A stretch of 64,000 nucleotides of DNA from Nesterenkonia lacusekhoensis (GTDB lineage: Bacteria; Actinomycetota; Actinomycetes; Actinomycetales; Micrococcaceae). Position numbers and translations under genes: made by a program. The notes under the pieces are model-generated. The model searched no databases. It was given only the letters and a program-made list of their open reading frames with translations, and was not told where the DNA came from. Shown piece by piece: positions 17,169 to 27,338 of the stretch. The stretch covers positions 930,001 through 994,000 of the forward strand of contig NZ_JAGINX010000001.1 of assembly GCF_017876395.1 (NCBI RefSeq). The letters are read 5' to 3'. The number at the start of each line of letters is the position of its first letter. Positions within the stretch are counted from its first letter, which is position 1.

Positions 17169-19796
17169 ATGGGCCGCATGGCTGAAGAGATCGCGGGCAC
17201 AGACGCGCCCATCAAGACCCCTGACGTTCCTGACAAGCCGGCCCTGGAGGGCCTGGAGGACAAGCTCAACTCCGCCTGGCGTGAGGAGCAGGTCTACCAC
17301 TTCGACGAGGACACCGATCGTTCGCAGGTCTACTCGATCGACACCCCGCCGCCCACGGCCTCCGGCTCTCTGCACGTGGGGCACATGTTCTCCTACACGC
17401 AGACCGACGTGATGGCCCGCTATAAGCGGATGAGCGGCTACAACGTGTTCTACCCGCTGGGCTGGGACGACAACGGTCTGCCCACGGAGCGCCGTGTGCA
17501 GAACTACTACGGGGTGCGTTGCGATCCCTCCAAGCCCTACATCGAGGACTACACCCCGCCGGAGAAGCCGGCGAAGAACCAGCGCGACTGGGATGTGATC
17601 TCCCGCCGGAACTTCATCGAGCTCTGCGAGGCCCTCACTGTGGAGGACGAGAAGGTCTTCGAGGACCTCTTCACCCGCCTGGGGCTCTCCGTGGACTGGC
17701 GCCAGACCTACCGGACCATCGACGACGCCTCCCGGGCGGCCTCCCAGAAGGCGTTCATCCGCGACGTGCAGTCCGGCAACGCCTACACCGCCCAGGCCCC
17801 CACGCTGTGGGACATCACCTTCCGCACAGCGGTGGCCCAGGCTGAGCTGGAGGCCAAGGAGCGCCCCGGCGCCTACCACCGCTACCCGTTCACCACGGCC
17901 GAGGGTGAGCAGGTCTTCATCGAGACCACTCGTCCTGAACTGCTGCCCTCCTGCGTGGCACTGGTGGCCCACCCGGAGGACGAGCGTTACCAGGGCCTGT
18001 TCGGCACCACGGTGACCTCTCCGCTGTTCGGTGTCGAGGTGGAGGTCAAGGCGCATCATCTGGCCGATCCGGAGAAGGGCTCCGGCATCGCGATGATCTG
18101 TACCTTCGGCGATATGACCGACGTGACCTGGTGGCGTGAGCTGCAGCTGCCCACCCGCGCGCTCATCGGCCGTGACGGCCGCTTCTCCCGCGAGACTCCG
18201 GAGTGGATCACCACGGAGGAGGGGCGCGCGAACTACGAGCAGCTGGCCGGCAAGACCGTCCACTCCGCCAAGGAGGCCGTGGTCGAGATGCTCAAGGCGC
18301 AGGATCTGCTCGACGGCGAGCCCACGCCGATCACCCACGCAGTGCACTTCTACGAGAAGGGCGATAAGCCGCTGGAGGTCGTCACCTCGCGTCAGTGGTA
18401 CATCCGGAACGGCGGACGCGACGCCGACCGGCGCGAGCAGATGCTGGCCCGTGGCCGCGAGATCGACTGGCACCCCAGCTTCATGCGTTCCCGCTACGAG
18501 AACTGGGTGGAGGGCCTCAACGGCGACTGGCTGGTCTCCCGTCAGCGTTTCTTCGGTGTGCCGATCCCGGTCTGGTACCCCCTGGATGCATCCGGTGAGC
18601 CCGACTACGACAACCCGATCCTGCCGAGCGAGGAACAGCTGCCGGTGGACCCGGCCTCGGAGGCTCCTGCCGGCTATGACGAATCCCAGCGGGATGCGGC
18701 CGGCGGCTTCACCGGCGAGGCCGATGTGCTCGACACCTGGGCGACCTCGGCGATCACCCCGCACATCGCGGGCCGCTGGGAGCGGGAGAACGACTTCTTC
18801 GACAAGGTCTTCCCCTATGACCTGCGCCCACAGGGCCATGACATCATCCGGACCTGGCTCTTCGCCTCGGCGGTGCGGGCCAACAGCCTCAACGGCTCGG
18901 TGCCGTGGACCAATGCGGCCATCTCCGGCTGGATCTTGGACCCTGACCGCAAGAAGATGTCCAAGTCCAAGGGCAACGTGGTGGTTCCCAACGACGTGTT
19001 GGACAAGTTCGGCACCGATGCCGTGCGCTACTGGGCGGCCTCAGCCAAGCTGGGCGCAGACACCGCCTACGAGGAGGGGCAGTTCAAGATCGGCCGCCGC
19101 CTGGCCATCAAGCTGCTCAACGCCTCGAAGTTCGCCTTCGGCATGGGTGTCACCGAGGAGCACATCGTCACCGATGAGGCCGGATCCGCCGCAGTGGACC
19201 AGCCGCTGGACCAGGCTCTGCTGGCCCGGCTGAAGGCCCTGGTGGAGGAGGTCACCGCGCGCTTCGAGGACTATGACTACGCCCGAGCGCTGTCGATGAC
19301 CGAAAGCTTCTTCTGGCAGTTCACCGATGACTACGTGGAGCTGGTCAAGGACCGTGCCTACGGCGGGCAGGGTGAGCAGGCCCAGGCTTCGGTCCGGGCC
19401 GCCATGGCCACCACGCTGGACACGCTGCTGCGGCTCTTCGCCCCTGTGCTGCCCTTCGCCACCGATGAGATCTGGCGCTGGTGGCGCAGCGGCTCGGTGC
19501 ACGCGGCGGCCTGGCCCACCGCGGCGGGCTTCGAGGCGGCTGCCGGGAACGCCGAGACGCTCGATGCTGTGGCGGAGTCCCTGGCTGCTATCCGCCGCGC
19601 CAAGTCTGAGGCTGAGGTGAAGCAGCGCCACGCGATCACCGCCGGCACGCTGACCCTGCCCCAGGCGCAGGTCTCCCACGTGGAGTCCGCGCTGGAGGAC
19701 CTGAAGGCGGCCACCAAGGCTGAGGCGCTGACGCTGAGCTCCGGGGGAGAGGCCCCTGAGCTCACTGAGGCAGAGTACGCCGCCCCGGAGGCCTGA
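17169..19796 (+). CDS. valS: Valine--tRNA ligase
   Basis: Class I aminoacyl-tRNA synthetase charging tRNA-Val. The 875-residue protein has the HIGH-type motif as HVGHM near residue 72 and KMSKSKGN near residue 596, with the CP1 editing domain between them (TTRPELLPSCVALVAHP). A tRNA-binding helical domain follows. The C-terminal coiled coil seen in many ValS proteins appears short. Both ATG 17169 and ATG 17178 are possible and neither has a clear Shine-Dalgarno. No T-box was found upstream. Confidence 0.95.
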   Translation: MGRMAEEIAGTDAPIKTPDVPDKPALEGLEDKLNSAWREEQVYHFDEDTDRSQVYSIDTPPPTASGSLHVGHMFSYTQTDVMARYKRMSGYNVFYPLGWDDNGLPTERRVQNYYGVRCDPSKPYIEDYTPPEKPAKNQRDWDVISRRNFIELCEALTVEDEKVFEDLFTRLGLSVDWRQTYRTIDDASRAASQKAFIRDVQSGNAYTAQAPTLWDITFRTAVAQAELEAKERPGAYHRYPFTTAEGEQVFIETTRPELLPSCVALVAHPEDERYQGLFGTTVTSPLFGVEVEVKAHHLADPEKGSGIAMICTFGDMTDVTWWRELQLPTRALIGRDGRFSRETPEWITTEEGRANYEQLAGKTVHSAKEAVVEMLKAQDLLDGEPTPITHAVHFYEKGDKPLEVVTSRQWYIRNGGRDADRREQMLARGREIDWHPSFMRSRYENWVEGLNGDWLVSRQRFFGVPIPVWYPLDASGEPDYDNPILPSEEQLPVDPASEAPAGYDESQRDAAGGFTGEADVLDTWATSAITPHIAGRWERENDFFDKVFPYDLRPQGHDIIRTWLFASAVRANSLNGSVPWTNAAISGWILDPDRKKMSKSKGNVVVPNDVLDKFGTDAVRYWAASAKLGADTAYEEGQFKIGRRLAIKLLNASKFAFGMGVTEEHIVTDEAGSAAVDQPLDQALLARLKALVEEVTARFEDYDYARALSMTESFFWQFTDDYVELVKDRAYGGQGEQAQASVRAAMATTLDTLLRLFAPVLPFATDEIWRWWRSGSVHAAAWPTAAGFEAAAGNAETLDAVAESLAAIRRAKSEAEVKQRHAITAGTLTLPQAQVSHVESALEDLKAATKAEALTLSSGGEAPELTEAEYAAPEA

Positions 19797-19849
19797 GCCT
19801 CCACCGCCGCATTCCCTCACCGCCGCATCGGAGCTCCCACCCCTGAACT

Positions 19850-19857
19850 CACCCCCC
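19850..19857. repeat. Left copy of the IS flanking repeat CACCCCCC
   Basis: CACCCCCC here is repeated at 21422-21429 on the other side of the IS element. It is a candidate recombination core or target repeat, although low-complexity C-runs can match by chance. Confidence 0.4.
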
Positions 19858-20176
19858 GTTAGCTTCTAAGGGCACCAGTTCTCCGGCAGGATAAGTGGTG
19901 TTGTCCGGTCCGGCTCCTCGGCATGATCGTTTGCCCCCAGTCACGCAATGATCCGGGGGGTGTTGTCACCCAGGAGCTGGTCACGGGCGGATCGTGGATC
20001 GCTGATAGAGGCACGACAGCCCCAGCAATGAGGGCTTGTTTTCTAACGTGGATGCCGAGCATGACCCGTCCACCGACTCCACCCCAGGACCTGGGGATGG
20101 CAGGGCTGGGCAGCTGGCTGCCCAGACGCCCCGTTCTGGGCGGTGACAGGACTCCACAATTGATGAGGAGAAGCTC
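19858..20176 (+). ncRNA. Candidate bridge RNA region of the IS110 element
   Basis: IS110-group elements encode a bridge (seek) RNA in the non-coding end upstream of the recombinase. This stretch lacks a credible gene and has successive hairpins: GGGTG/CACCC (19958-19971), CCCCAGG/CCTGGGG (20082-20096), TGGGCAG/CTGCCCA (20107-20124) and CGCCC/GGGCG (20127-20142). A 10-nt segment ATAGAGGCAC (20005-20014) is identical to the element's right end (21415-21424), as expected if it is part of a donor-recognition guide. RNA boundaries cannot be set by eye. Confidence 0.5.
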
Positions 20177-21406
20177 GTGGCCTGGAATCTTCAGGACTTT
20201 GCCCTGTTCATCGGCTTAGACGTCGGCAAAAGTGAGCATCACGCCACCGCACTGACCACCACCGGTGAGAAGGCCTATGACAAGCCCCTGCCCAACGACG
20301 AGGCCAAACTCCAAGACCTGCTGGGCGAGCTGACTGCCGGACATGGGCCTGCCCTGTTGGTGGTCGATCAGCCCGCGACCATCGGCGCACTGCCGGTGGC
20401 TGTTGCCCAGGAGGCTGAGGATGTTGAGGTGGCTTACCTGCCGGGGCTGACCATGCGCAGAATGGCTGACCTGCACGCCGGTTCAGCCAAGACTGATGCC
20501 CGGGATGCATTCATCATCGCTGAGACCGCCCGGACCATGCCCACCGCGTTGCGGCAGATCGCAACATCTGATGAGCAGGTCGCCGAGCTGGCGGTACTGA
20601 CCGGGTTCGATGATGACCTACTGGCCCAGACAACTGCCGCCAGGAACCGGCTGCGCGGGCTGCTGACCCAGATCCACCCCGGCCTGGAACGGGTCATAGG
20701 GCCACGGCTGCATCACTACGGGGTCCTGGATGTGCTGAGCAGGTGGCCTACTCCGCAGCGGATCAAAGACGCCGGCCGAGGCCATGTGCGCAACCGGATC
20801 ACCAAACACAACCCACGGTTGGCTGAGCCACTCACTGAGGAGATCTTCGTCGCCTTGGCCGCACAGACTGTGGTAGTTCCCGGCACCGAGGCGGCAGCAA
20901 CCATCGTGCCGATCATCGCCGGACAGCTGAAGGACCTGTACTCACAGCGTCAGCAGGTCCTGGCCCAGGTCGATGCCCTGGTGGAGGCCCACCCTCTTCG
21001 CCAGGTCCTGACTTCGATGCCCGGAATCGGGGTCAGGACCGCCGCCAGAATCCTCACCGAAGTCGTGGGTAAGGACTTCAAGACCGCAGGCCATCTGGCT
21101 TCCTATGCGGGGATCGCGCCGACGACTAGGCGTTCCGGGACCTCGATCAGAGGTGAATTCGCCAACCGCGGCGGCAACAAGAGATTGAAATCATCGTTGT
21201 TCAACAGCGCCTTCGCAGCCCTGCACCACCGCCCATCGAGGGCTTACTACGACAAGAAGCGCGCCGAAGGAAAGACCCATAAACAGGCCGTCATCGCCCT
21301 AGCCCGCAGACGCCTGGATACCCTCTACGCGATGCTGCGTGATGGGACCTTCTACCAAGACCCCGAGACCATCAGAGGCGGCACCGGCCACGCCCTAGCG
21401 GCTTGA
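20177..21406 (+). CDS. IS110-family transposase
   Basis: A 409-residue recombinase. The N-terminal RuvC-like domain has Asp15 (IGLDVGKSEH), Asp64 (LVVDQPA) and Asp107/Asp110 (KTDARDA); the second acidic residue is Asp where many IS110 proteins have Glu. The C-terminal Tnp_20 domain runs from about 270 to 360 (LTSMPGIG, ASYAGIAPTTRRSGTS, RGGNKRLKSSLF) and includes the Ser of the SGTS segment expected to be catalytic. The GTG at 20177 has GAGGAG 6 nt upstream. The gene is intact and has no frameshift. Confidence 0.95.
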   Translation: MAWNLQDFALFIGLDVGKSEHHATALTTTGEKAYDKPLPNDEAKLQDLLGELTAGHGPALLVVDQPATIGALPVAVAQEAEDVEVAYLPGLTMRRMADLHAGSAKTDARDAFIIAETARTMPTALRQIATSDEQVAELAVLTGFDDDLLAQTTAARNRLRGLLTQIHPGLERVIGPRLHHYGVLDVLSRWPTPQRIKDAGRGHVRNRITKHNPRLAEPLTEEIFVALAAQTVVVPGTEAAATIVPIIAGQLKDLYSQRQQVLAQVDALVEAHPLRQVLTSMPGIGVRTAARILTEVVGKDFKTAGHLASYAGIAPTTRRSGTSIRGEFANRGGNKRLKSSLFNSAFAALHHRPSRAYYDKKRAEGKTHKQAVIALARRRLDTLYAMLRDGTFYQDPETIRGGTGHALAA

Positions 21407-21421
21407 CGAAAACCATAGAGG

Positions 21422-21429
21422 CACCCCCC
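21422..21429. repeat. Right copy of the IS flanking repeat CACCCCCC
   Basis: Matches 19850-19857. The C-run continues two bases further here, so exact ends are ambiguous. Confidence 0.4.
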
Positions 21430-21462
21430 CCGGGTGACAGGGGTGGGGGCAGAGCTGGCCCC

Positions 21463-22170
21463 TCAGTCGTGGGTCTCCTCGACGGCGCGGATCTCGAGCA
21501 CCCCGTCGAGCTCGCTGAGACGCCGGACCAGGTCCTCATCAGGCCGGCGCTGCAGGCGCGTGAAGCGCATGCTGGCCTCGACGGCGTCGCCCGCCTCGCT
21601 CTCGATCCGCTTGGTGTGGGACAGCGCTGCCTCATATCCCTGTTCGGAGGCGGTGCGGAGGATGTCGCGCAGCACCCCGCGCCCGTCCACGTACCGCACC
21701 GAGTAGAGGCTGCTGCGGCCGTGCCGCGGCAGACTCCTGGCCAGACTGGAGACCACGGTGACCGCCAGGAGGTAGAGCACCACGGTCAATGCGGCGATCA
21801 GCGGCATCCCTGCCCCGCAGGCCATGCCCACTGAGGCCGTGACCCAGATGGAGGCGGCTGTGGTCAGGCCGGAGACGATGTTCTGACGCACGAAGATCAC
21901 GCCGGCGCCGATGAAGCCGATGCCTGAGACGATCTGCGCGGCGATGCGCGAGGGATCCAGGACGACGTCGTCGCCGAGCAGATGAGAGAACCCGTAGGCA
22001 GAGACCAGGGTGAACAGTGCCGTGCCCAGGCCGACCAGGATATGGGTCCGTGCCCCGGCGGACTTCTGGCGGACCTCGCGCTCCACTCCGATCACGGCGG
22101 AGAGGATGAAGGCGCAGACCAGCAGGACAGCTTCGGTGACAAAGGTGTCGGGCAGCAGCTCGATCTCCAT
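21463..22170 (-). CDS. mgtC: MgtC/SapB-family membrane protein
   Basis: An integral membrane protein of 235 residues. The N-terminal half has about five hydrophobic segments with the family hallmarks AFILSAVIGVEREVRQKSAG, RTHILVGLGTALFTLVS, and RIAAQIVSGIGFIGAGVIF. The C-terminal half is a soluble ACT-like domain of the kind seen in longer MgtC proteins. MgtC proteins are linked to growth at low magnesium and to membrane-potential control, but the mechanism varies. The ATG at 22170 begins the conserved membrane part; the longer frame to 22380 runs across the ileS leader on the other strand and is rejected. Confidence 0.88.
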   Translation of the reverse strand: MEIELLPDTFVTEAVLLVCAFILSAVIGVEREVRQKSAGARTHILVGLGTALFTLVSAYGFSHLLGDDVVLDPSRIAAQIVSGIGFIGAGVIFVRQNIVSGLTTAASIWVTASVGMACGAGMPLIAALTVVLYLLAVTVVSSLARSLPRHGRSSLYSVRYVDGRGVLRDILRTASEQGYEAALSHTKRIESEAGDAVEASMRFTRLQRRPDEDLVRRLSELDGVLEIRAVEETHD

Positions 22171-22181
22171 GATTCCCGAGA

Positions 22182-22211
22182 TTACGCGTGATACGGCCTG
22201 GGCGATACACT
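22182..22211 (+). promoter_or_regulatory. Possible promoter of the ileS T-box leader
   Basis: TTACGC (22182-22187) and TACACT (22206-22211) are separated by 18 nt and would start transcription just before the first T-box stem. The -35 match is poor, so this is tentative. Confidence 0.4.
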
Positions 22212-22217
22212 TTTGTG

Positions 22218-22452
22218 CAACAGCATCGACCCGGCCATCACCGGTGAGCTTCCGGAAGAACAGGCCCAGCAGATGGGGAGCAGAGCCTCCGCGACGCCGG
22301 CCCCAGTAGACCCGGACGGGTAAGCCCGTCACAGCAGTCATGGAGAGGTCCGAGGCCCGCTTCGGCGGCGCAGCGGACAAGCAAGGTGGTACCGCGCTGA
22401 TCAGCGTCCTTGCGCGAAGACCGGACCGTCGAACACAGCAGGATGGACCTCC
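22218..22452 (+). promoter_or_regulatory. T-box riboswitch (isoleucine specifier) upstream of ileS
   Basis: The leader has the hallmarks of an actinobacterial, translation-controlling T-box. A very short stem I (CCGG/CCGG at 22231-22244) presents the specifier ATC at 22237-22239, reading tRNA-Ile. A GACGGG/CCCGTC stem follows near 22312-22328, and the T-box proper AAGGTGGTACCGCG is at 22383-22396, with TGGT (22387-22390) able to pair with the ACCA end of uncharged tRNA. GCAAGG/CCTTGC closes the antisequestrator. There is no terminator with a U-run before the ileS start, which favours translational control. The match to the class is clear by eye; covariance scoring was not possible. Confidence 0.92.
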
Positions 22453-25400
22453 ATGACCGAGAACTCCTCGCCCACCTATCCGCGCACTCCTGCCTCCGGG
22501 GACGCCTCAGCCGCCTCCGAGCAGCGCCGCATCCCGGCCTCCCCGCGCTTCCCGGAGATCGAGGAGCGCATCCTGAAGTACTGGGCGCAGGACGGGACCT
22601 TCCAGGCCTCCATCGACAACCGTCCGGCCGATCAGGGAAGCCGTGAAAGCGAGTTCGTCTTCTACGACGGGCCGCCCTTCGCCAACGGTCTGCCGCACTA
22701 CGGCCACCTGCTGACCGGTTACGTGAAGGACCTCGTGGCCCGGTATCAGACTCAGCGGGGCAAGCGCGTGGAGCGCCGCTTCGGCTGGGACACCCACGGC
22801 CTGCCCGCCGAGCTCACCGCCATGAAGGAGCTCGGCATGACCGACAAGGCCGAGATCGAGTCGATGGGCATCGACACGTTCAACGACGCCTGCCGCGCCT
22901 CTGTGCTGCGCTACACCTCCGAATGGGAGTCCTACGTCCACCGTCAGGCCCGCTGGGTGGACTTCGAGAACGACTACCGCACGCTCAACGTGGAGTACAT
23001 GGAGTCGGTCATCTGGGCCTTCAAGCAGCTGCACGAGAAGGGCCTGACCTATCAGGGCTTCCGCGTGCTGCCCTACTGCTGGAAGGACGAGACCCCGCTG
23101 TCCAACCACGAGCTGCGCATGGACGACGAGGTCTACCAGGAGCGTCAGGACCCGTCGGTGACCGTGGCCTTCCCGATCACCGGCGGAGGACAGCACGGCG
23201 ATGCCCTGGCCGGGGTCAACCTGCTGGCCTGGACCACCACGCCCTGGACCCTGCCCACCAACTTCTCCGTGGCGGTGGGCCCGGATCTCGAGTACGCCGT
23301 GGTGGAGGCGCCGGAGGACGGCCCGATGCCGGGTCGGCACCTGCTGGCCGCCGAGCTGCTGGGCGCCTACGCCAAGGACCTGGGCTTCACCGACTCGGAG
23401 GACGGCACCGACGGGGAGACCACGGCAGCCGATGCTGCGGCCGCCGCCGTCGTCGCCCGCTACCAGGGCAGCGACCTGGCGAACATCGAGTACCAGCCGC
23501 TGTGGGGCTACTACACCGACACCGAGCGGTGGGGCACCGAGAACGCCTTCCGTGTGCTCGTGGAGGACTACGTCACCACCACCGACGGCACCGGGCTGGT
23601 CCACCAGGCCAGCGCCTACGGTGAGGAGGATCAGCGCTCCTCGGAGGAGGCCGGCATCCCGGTGATCCTCTCGGTGGACGAGGGCGCACGCTTCCTGGAC
23701 CTCTTCGCTGAGGAGACCCCCGACGGCGACGCCCCGCTGGCTGAGATCGCCGGGGTCCAGGTCTTCGAGGCCAACCGCACCATCATCAACCGGCTCAAGG
23801 CTGACGGCCGGCTGGTCCGCGAGCAGTCCTATGTGCACTCCTACCCGCGCTGCTGGCGCTGCCGCACCCCGCTGATCTACAAGGCGGTCACCTCCTGGTA
23901 CGTGGCGGTCACCCAGTTCAAGGACCGCATGCTCGAGCTCAACGAGCAGATCAACTGGATCCCCGAGAACGTCAAGCACGGCCAGTTCGGCAAGTGGCTG
24001 GAGAACGCCCGCGACTGGTCCATCTCCCGCAACCGCTACTGGGGCAGCCCCATCCCGGTGTGGGTCTCCGATGATCCGAACTACCCGCGCACGGAGGTCT
24101 ACGGCTCCCTGGAGGAGCTCAAGGAGGCCTTCGGGGACTACCCGCGCAACGCTGAGGGCGAGCCGGATCTGCACCGCCCGTGGATCGACAGCCTCACCCG
24201 CCCGAACCCGGACGACCCCACCGGCAGGTCCACGATGCGCCGCGTGGAGGATGTTCTGGACGTGTGGTTCGACTCCGGCTCCATGCAGTTCGCTCAGGTG
24301 CACTACCCGTTCGAGAACGCGGAGTGGTTCGAGGGTCACCACCCGGCAGACTTCATCGTGGAGTACATCGGCCAGACCCGCGGCTGGTTCTACACCATGC
24401 ACATCCTGGCCACTGCGCTCTTCGACCGCCCGGCGTTCACCAATGTCATCAGCCATGGGATCGTGCTGGGCTCGGACGGGCAGAAGATGTCCAAGTCGCT
24501 GCAGAACTACCCGGACGTCTCCGAAGTCCTGGACCGCGACGGCTCCGATGCCATGCGTTGGTTCCTGATGAGTTCGCCCATCCTGCGCGGCGGCAACCTC
24601 ATCGTCACTGAGGAGGGCATCCGGGAGAGCGTGCGTCAGGTGCTGCTGCCGATGTGGAACGCCTGGCACTTCTTCGCCCTCTACGCCAACACCGCCCAGG
24701 GCGGGGCCGGGTACCGGGCTAAGAAGGTCAGCGGCGATGAGGTGAAGAACCCCTTGGACCGCTACATCCTGGCCGCCACCGGAGACCTGGTCCGCGAGAC
24801 CACCCAGGCACTGGACGCCTATGAGGTCTCCGGTGCCTGCGAGGCGCTGCGCCGCTACTCCGAGACGCTGACCAACTGGTACATCCGCCGGTCCCGGACA
24901 CGGTTCTACGAGGAGGACTTCGCCGCCTATGACGTCCTCTACACCTGTCTGGAGACCTTCGCCCGGGTGGCGGCCCCGCTGCTGCCGCTGACCGCCGAGG
25001 AGATCTGGCAGGGGCTGACCGGTGAGCGTTCGGTCCATCTCTCCGAGTGGCCCGAGCCTTCGGACTACCTGCGCGACGACCGCGCCGTGGAGCTCATGGA
25101 GCTCACCCGTCAGATCAGCTCCGCGGGCTCAGGGCTGCGCAAGCAGGCCAACCGACGCGTGCGCCAGCCTCTGGCCAAGATGACGGTGGTGGTCCCCGAC
25201 GCCGACGCCCTGGCCGGGACCTATCAGCAGATCATCGCCGATGAGCTCAACCTCAAGGAGGTCGAGCTGCTCGACGCCGCCCAGACCGACGCCGAGGCCT
25301 GGGGCATCGGCCAGCAGCTGGTGGTCAACGCCCGCGCGGCCGGCCCACGCCTGGGTAAGGATGTCCAGCACGCCATCAAGGGTGCGAAGTCCGGTGACTG

Positions 25401-25800
25401 GTCGGTCCAGGACGGCGTGGTCACCGCCGGCGGTCTGGAGCTGGTCGAGGGCGAGTACACGCTCTCCACGACAGTCTCCGAGGAGCTGGGCGATAAGGCG
25501 GTCACCGTGCTGGAGACCCCGGCCGGCGGCGGGTTCCTGGTGCTGGACACCGAGGTGACCGAGGAGCTCGCAGCCGAGGGCGCCGCCCGGGATATGATCC
25601 GCAGCATCCAGCAGGCCCGCAAGGATGCTGACCTGCAGGTCTCGGACCGGATCGCCACCACGGTGAGCGCCCCGGCAGAGACCATCCGTGCCCTGGAAGC
25701 CCACCGTGAGCTGGTCTCCGCCGAGACCCTGACGGTGGAGCTGGCTCTGAACATCGACGACGCCGCAGCCGAGCCTGTGGTGGAAGTGAGGGTCGCATGA
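22453..25800 (+). CDS. ileS: Isoleucine--tRNA ligase
   Basis: Class I synthetase charging tRNA-Ile. The 1115-residue length and the sequence pattern ([13 protein letters not shown] near residue 36, [14 protein letters not shown] as the HIGH region, [11 protein letters not shown] near 677) fit the long, eukaryote-like type 2 form usual in actinobacteria. The CP1 editing domain starts near [12 protein letters not shown]. Translation starts at ATG 22453 after AGGATGG, directly downstream of the T-box, so synthesis should rise when tRNA-Ile is uncharged. The stop overlaps the folC start, so folC, the DUF4233 gene and ndk may share the transcript. Confidence 0.97.
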   Translation: MTENSSPTYPRTPASGDASAASEQRRIPASPRFPEIEERILKYWAQDGTFQASIDNRPADQGSRESEFVFYDGPPFANGLPHYGHLLTGYVKDLVARYQTQRGKRVERRFGWDTHGLPAELTAMKELGMTDKAEIESMGIDTFNDACRASVLRYTSEWESYVHRQARWVDFENDYRTLNVEYMESVIWAFKQLHEKGLTYQGFRVLPYCWKDETPLSNHELRMDDEVYQERQDPSVTVAFPITGGGQHGDALAGVNLLAWTTTPWTLPTNFSVAVGPDLEYAVVEAPEDGPMPGRHLLAAELLGAYAKDLGFTDSEDGTDGETTAADAAAAAVVARYQGSDLANIEYQPLWGYYTDTERWGTENAFRVLVEDYVTTTDGTGLVHQASAYGEEDQRSSEEAGIPVILSVDEGARFLDLFAEETPDGDAPLAEIAGVQVFEANRTIINRLKADGRLVREQSYVHSYPRCWRCRTPLIYKAVTSWYVAVTQFKDRMLELNEQINWIPENVKHGQFGKWLENARDWSISRNRYWGSPIPVWVSDDPNYPRTEVYGSLEELKEAFGDYPRNAEGEPDLHRPWIDSLTRPNPDDPTGRSTMRRVEDVLDVWFDSGSMQFAQVHYPFENAEWFEGHHPADFIVEYIGQTRGWFYTMHILATALFDRPAFTNVISHGIVLGSDGQKMSKSLQNYPDVSEVLDRDGSDAMRWFLMSSPILRGGNLIVTEEGIRESVRQVLLPMWNAWHFFALYANTAQGGAGYRAKKVSGDEVKNPLDRYILAATGDLVRETTQALDAYEVSGACEALRRYSETLTNWYIRRSRTRFYEEDFAAYDVLYTCLETFARVAAPLLPLTAEEIWQGLTGERSVHLSEWPEPSDYLRDDRAVELMELTRQISSAGSGLRKQANRRVRQPLAKMTVVVPDADALAGTYQQIIADELNLKEVELLDAAQTDAEAWGIGQQLVVNARAAGPRLGKDVQHAIKGAKSGDWSVQDGVVTAGGLELVEGEYTLSTTVSEELGDKAVTVLETPAGGGFLVLDTEVTEELAAEGAARDMIRSIQQARKDADLQVSDRIATTVSAPAETIRALEAHRELVSAETLTVELALNIDDAAAEPVVEVRVA

Positions 25801-27338
25801 CCGATTCGGAATCCATGATCCCGGCAGGCGGTGAGCCGCTGGACAAGTTCTCGGTGGCCAGCGTCTACGCCGAGCTGCTCTCCCGCGCGCCGGAGAACAA
25901 GATGGAGCCCCGCATGGAGCCCATGCGGATGGCCATGGATGTGCTGGGTGAGCCCAACCGCTCCGCCCCGGTGATCCACCTGACCGGCACCAACGGCAAG
26001 ACTTCCACGGCTCGGATGATCGAGGCCGGCCTGCTGGCCCACGACCTGCGGGTGGGTCGCTACACCTCGCCGCATCTGTCCAAGGTCACCGAGCGGATCT
26101 GCATCGACGGACGCCCGGTCGACGATGACACCTTTGTGCGCATCTGGGACGAGATCCGTCCGCATCTGACGCTGGTGGATCATCAGCTCGAGGCTCAGGG
26201 TGAGGTGCCGCTGACCTACTTCGAGTGCGTGACCATCCTGGCCTTCGCGATCTTCGCCGACGCTCCGGTCGACGTCATGGTCCTGGAGGTCGGCCTGGGC
26301 GGCATCACCGATGCCACCAACGTCGCCGACGGCACGGTCTCGGTGGTGACTCCGATCAGCTTGGACCACACCGATCTGCTGGGTGACACCGAGCGTGACA
26401 TCGCCCTGGAGAAGGCCGGCATCATCAAGGAGGACGGCTTCCTGATCTCGGCCGCCCAGGTTCCCGACGCTGCCGACGTGCTGCTGGAGACTGCCCGGGA
26501 GAAGGGCGCCCAGTACCGGTTCGAAGGCGTCGAGTTCGGTGTGGAGTCCCGAGTCCCCGGCGTCGGTGGTCAGCAGGTGACCGTCCAGGGGATCGCGGGG
26601 CGCTACCCGGACATCCTGCTTCCGCTGCACGGTGCGCACCAGGCGGAGAACTTCGCTGTGGCCGTCTCCGCGCTGGAGGCCTTCATCGGCGGCGGTCAGC
26701 AGGAGCTGAACATCGAGAACCTGCAGCTGGCCGCGGAGAACATCACCTCTCCGGGCCGCCTGGAGACTCTGCGGACCGGCCCGAGCATCGTGGTCGACGC
26801 CGCCCACAACCCAGCCGGCATCGAGGCCAGCGCTCAGGCGCTCAAGGAGAGCTTCGGCCTGGCCCAGCTGGTGCTGGTGGTGGGCATCCTCCAGGAGAAG
26901 GACGCCCGGGAGATCCTGACCACGCTGTACCGCGAGTATGACGGAATGGTGGAGGACATCTGCCTGACCCAGTCCACCTCGCCGCGCTCCATCCCCGCTG
27001 CGGACCTCGCGGCCCTTGCGGTCGACGTGGGCTTCCGCGAGGAGGACATCCACATCACCGAGCGCCTGGACGAGGCCATCGATTGGGCCGTGGGCCGCTC
27101 CGATGCCTCTGACTCCGGTGACGCCGGGGGAGTGCTGATCACCGGTTCGATCACAGTGGTCGGGGAGGCCCGGACCCTGCTGGGCGCCCCGGAGGCTGAA
27201 GAGATCGACACCGGTGCGGCCGCTCAGCCGACCTCCCGTCCGGACGCGGCTGACCTCAGCGACGTGGACCTCGGACGCTTCGGCATCGAGGACGTCCGGC
27301 CCGAAGACGGCGAGGAGGACCTCGATGGCCCGGCGTGA
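25797..27338 (+). CDS. folC: Bifunctional folylpolyglutamate synthase / dihydrofolate synthase
   Basis: A Mur-ligase-family enzyme that adds L-glutamate to dihydropteroate and extends folate polyglutamate tails. The P-loop is [11 protein letters not shown] near residue 62, followed by [13 protein letters not shown], and the central domain has [12 protein letters not shown] and the C-terminal HNPAGIEAS. The 513-residue protein carries an extra acidic C-terminal tail of about 60 residues. Its ATG overlaps the ileS TGA by 4 nt, and its end overlaps the next gene by 14 nt. Confidence 0.93.
   Translation: MTDSESMIPAGGEPLDKFSVASVYAELLSRAPENKMEPRMEPMRMAMDVLGEPNRSAPVIHLTGTNGKTSTARMIEAGLLAHDLRVGRYTSPHLSKVTERICIDGRPVDDDTFVRIWDEIRPHLTLVDHQLEAQGEVPLTYFECVTILAFAIFADAPVDVMVLEVGLGGITDATNVADGTVSVVTPISLDHTDLLGDTERDIALEKAGIIKEDGFLISAAQVPDAADVLLETAREKGAQYRFEGVEFGVESRVPGVGGQQVTVQGIAGRYPDILLPLHGAHQAENFAVAVSALEAFIGGGQQELNIENLQLAAENITSPGRLETLRTGPSIVVDAAHNPAGIEASAQALKESFGLAQLVLVVGILQEKDAREILTTLYREYDGMVEDICLTQSTSPRSIPAADLAALAVDVGFREEDIHITERLDEAIDWAVGRSDASDSGDAGGVLITGSITVVGEARTLLGAPEAEEIDTGAAAQPTSRPDAADLSDVDLGRFGIEDVRPEDGEEDLDGPA

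Larger units (their letters stand above)
19858..21423 (+). mobile_element. IS110-family insertion sequence
   Basis: The element comprises a structured non-coding left end of about 320 bp, one DEDD-type transposase gene, and a short right end of about 17 bp after the stop. It is inserted between valS and mgtC. Boundaries are inferred from the CACCCCCC repeat on both flanks and are uncertain by a few bases. There are no terminal inverted repeats, as expected for the family. The single reading frame is intact, so the element may be active. Confidence 0.8.

Noticed and set aside
22171-22380. N-terminal extension of MgtC into the ileS leader
   Set aside because: This stretch is the T-box on the other strand, and the MgtC fold starts at residue MEIELLP.
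22507-25038. 843-codon open frame on the minus strand over ileS
   Set aside because: It is an antisense shadow of a clear synthetase gene, rich in Gly, Val, Leu and His, with no ribosome-binding site.
25224-27053. 609-codon open frame opposite ileS and folC
   Set aside because: It crosses two certain genes on the other strand and shows no domain.
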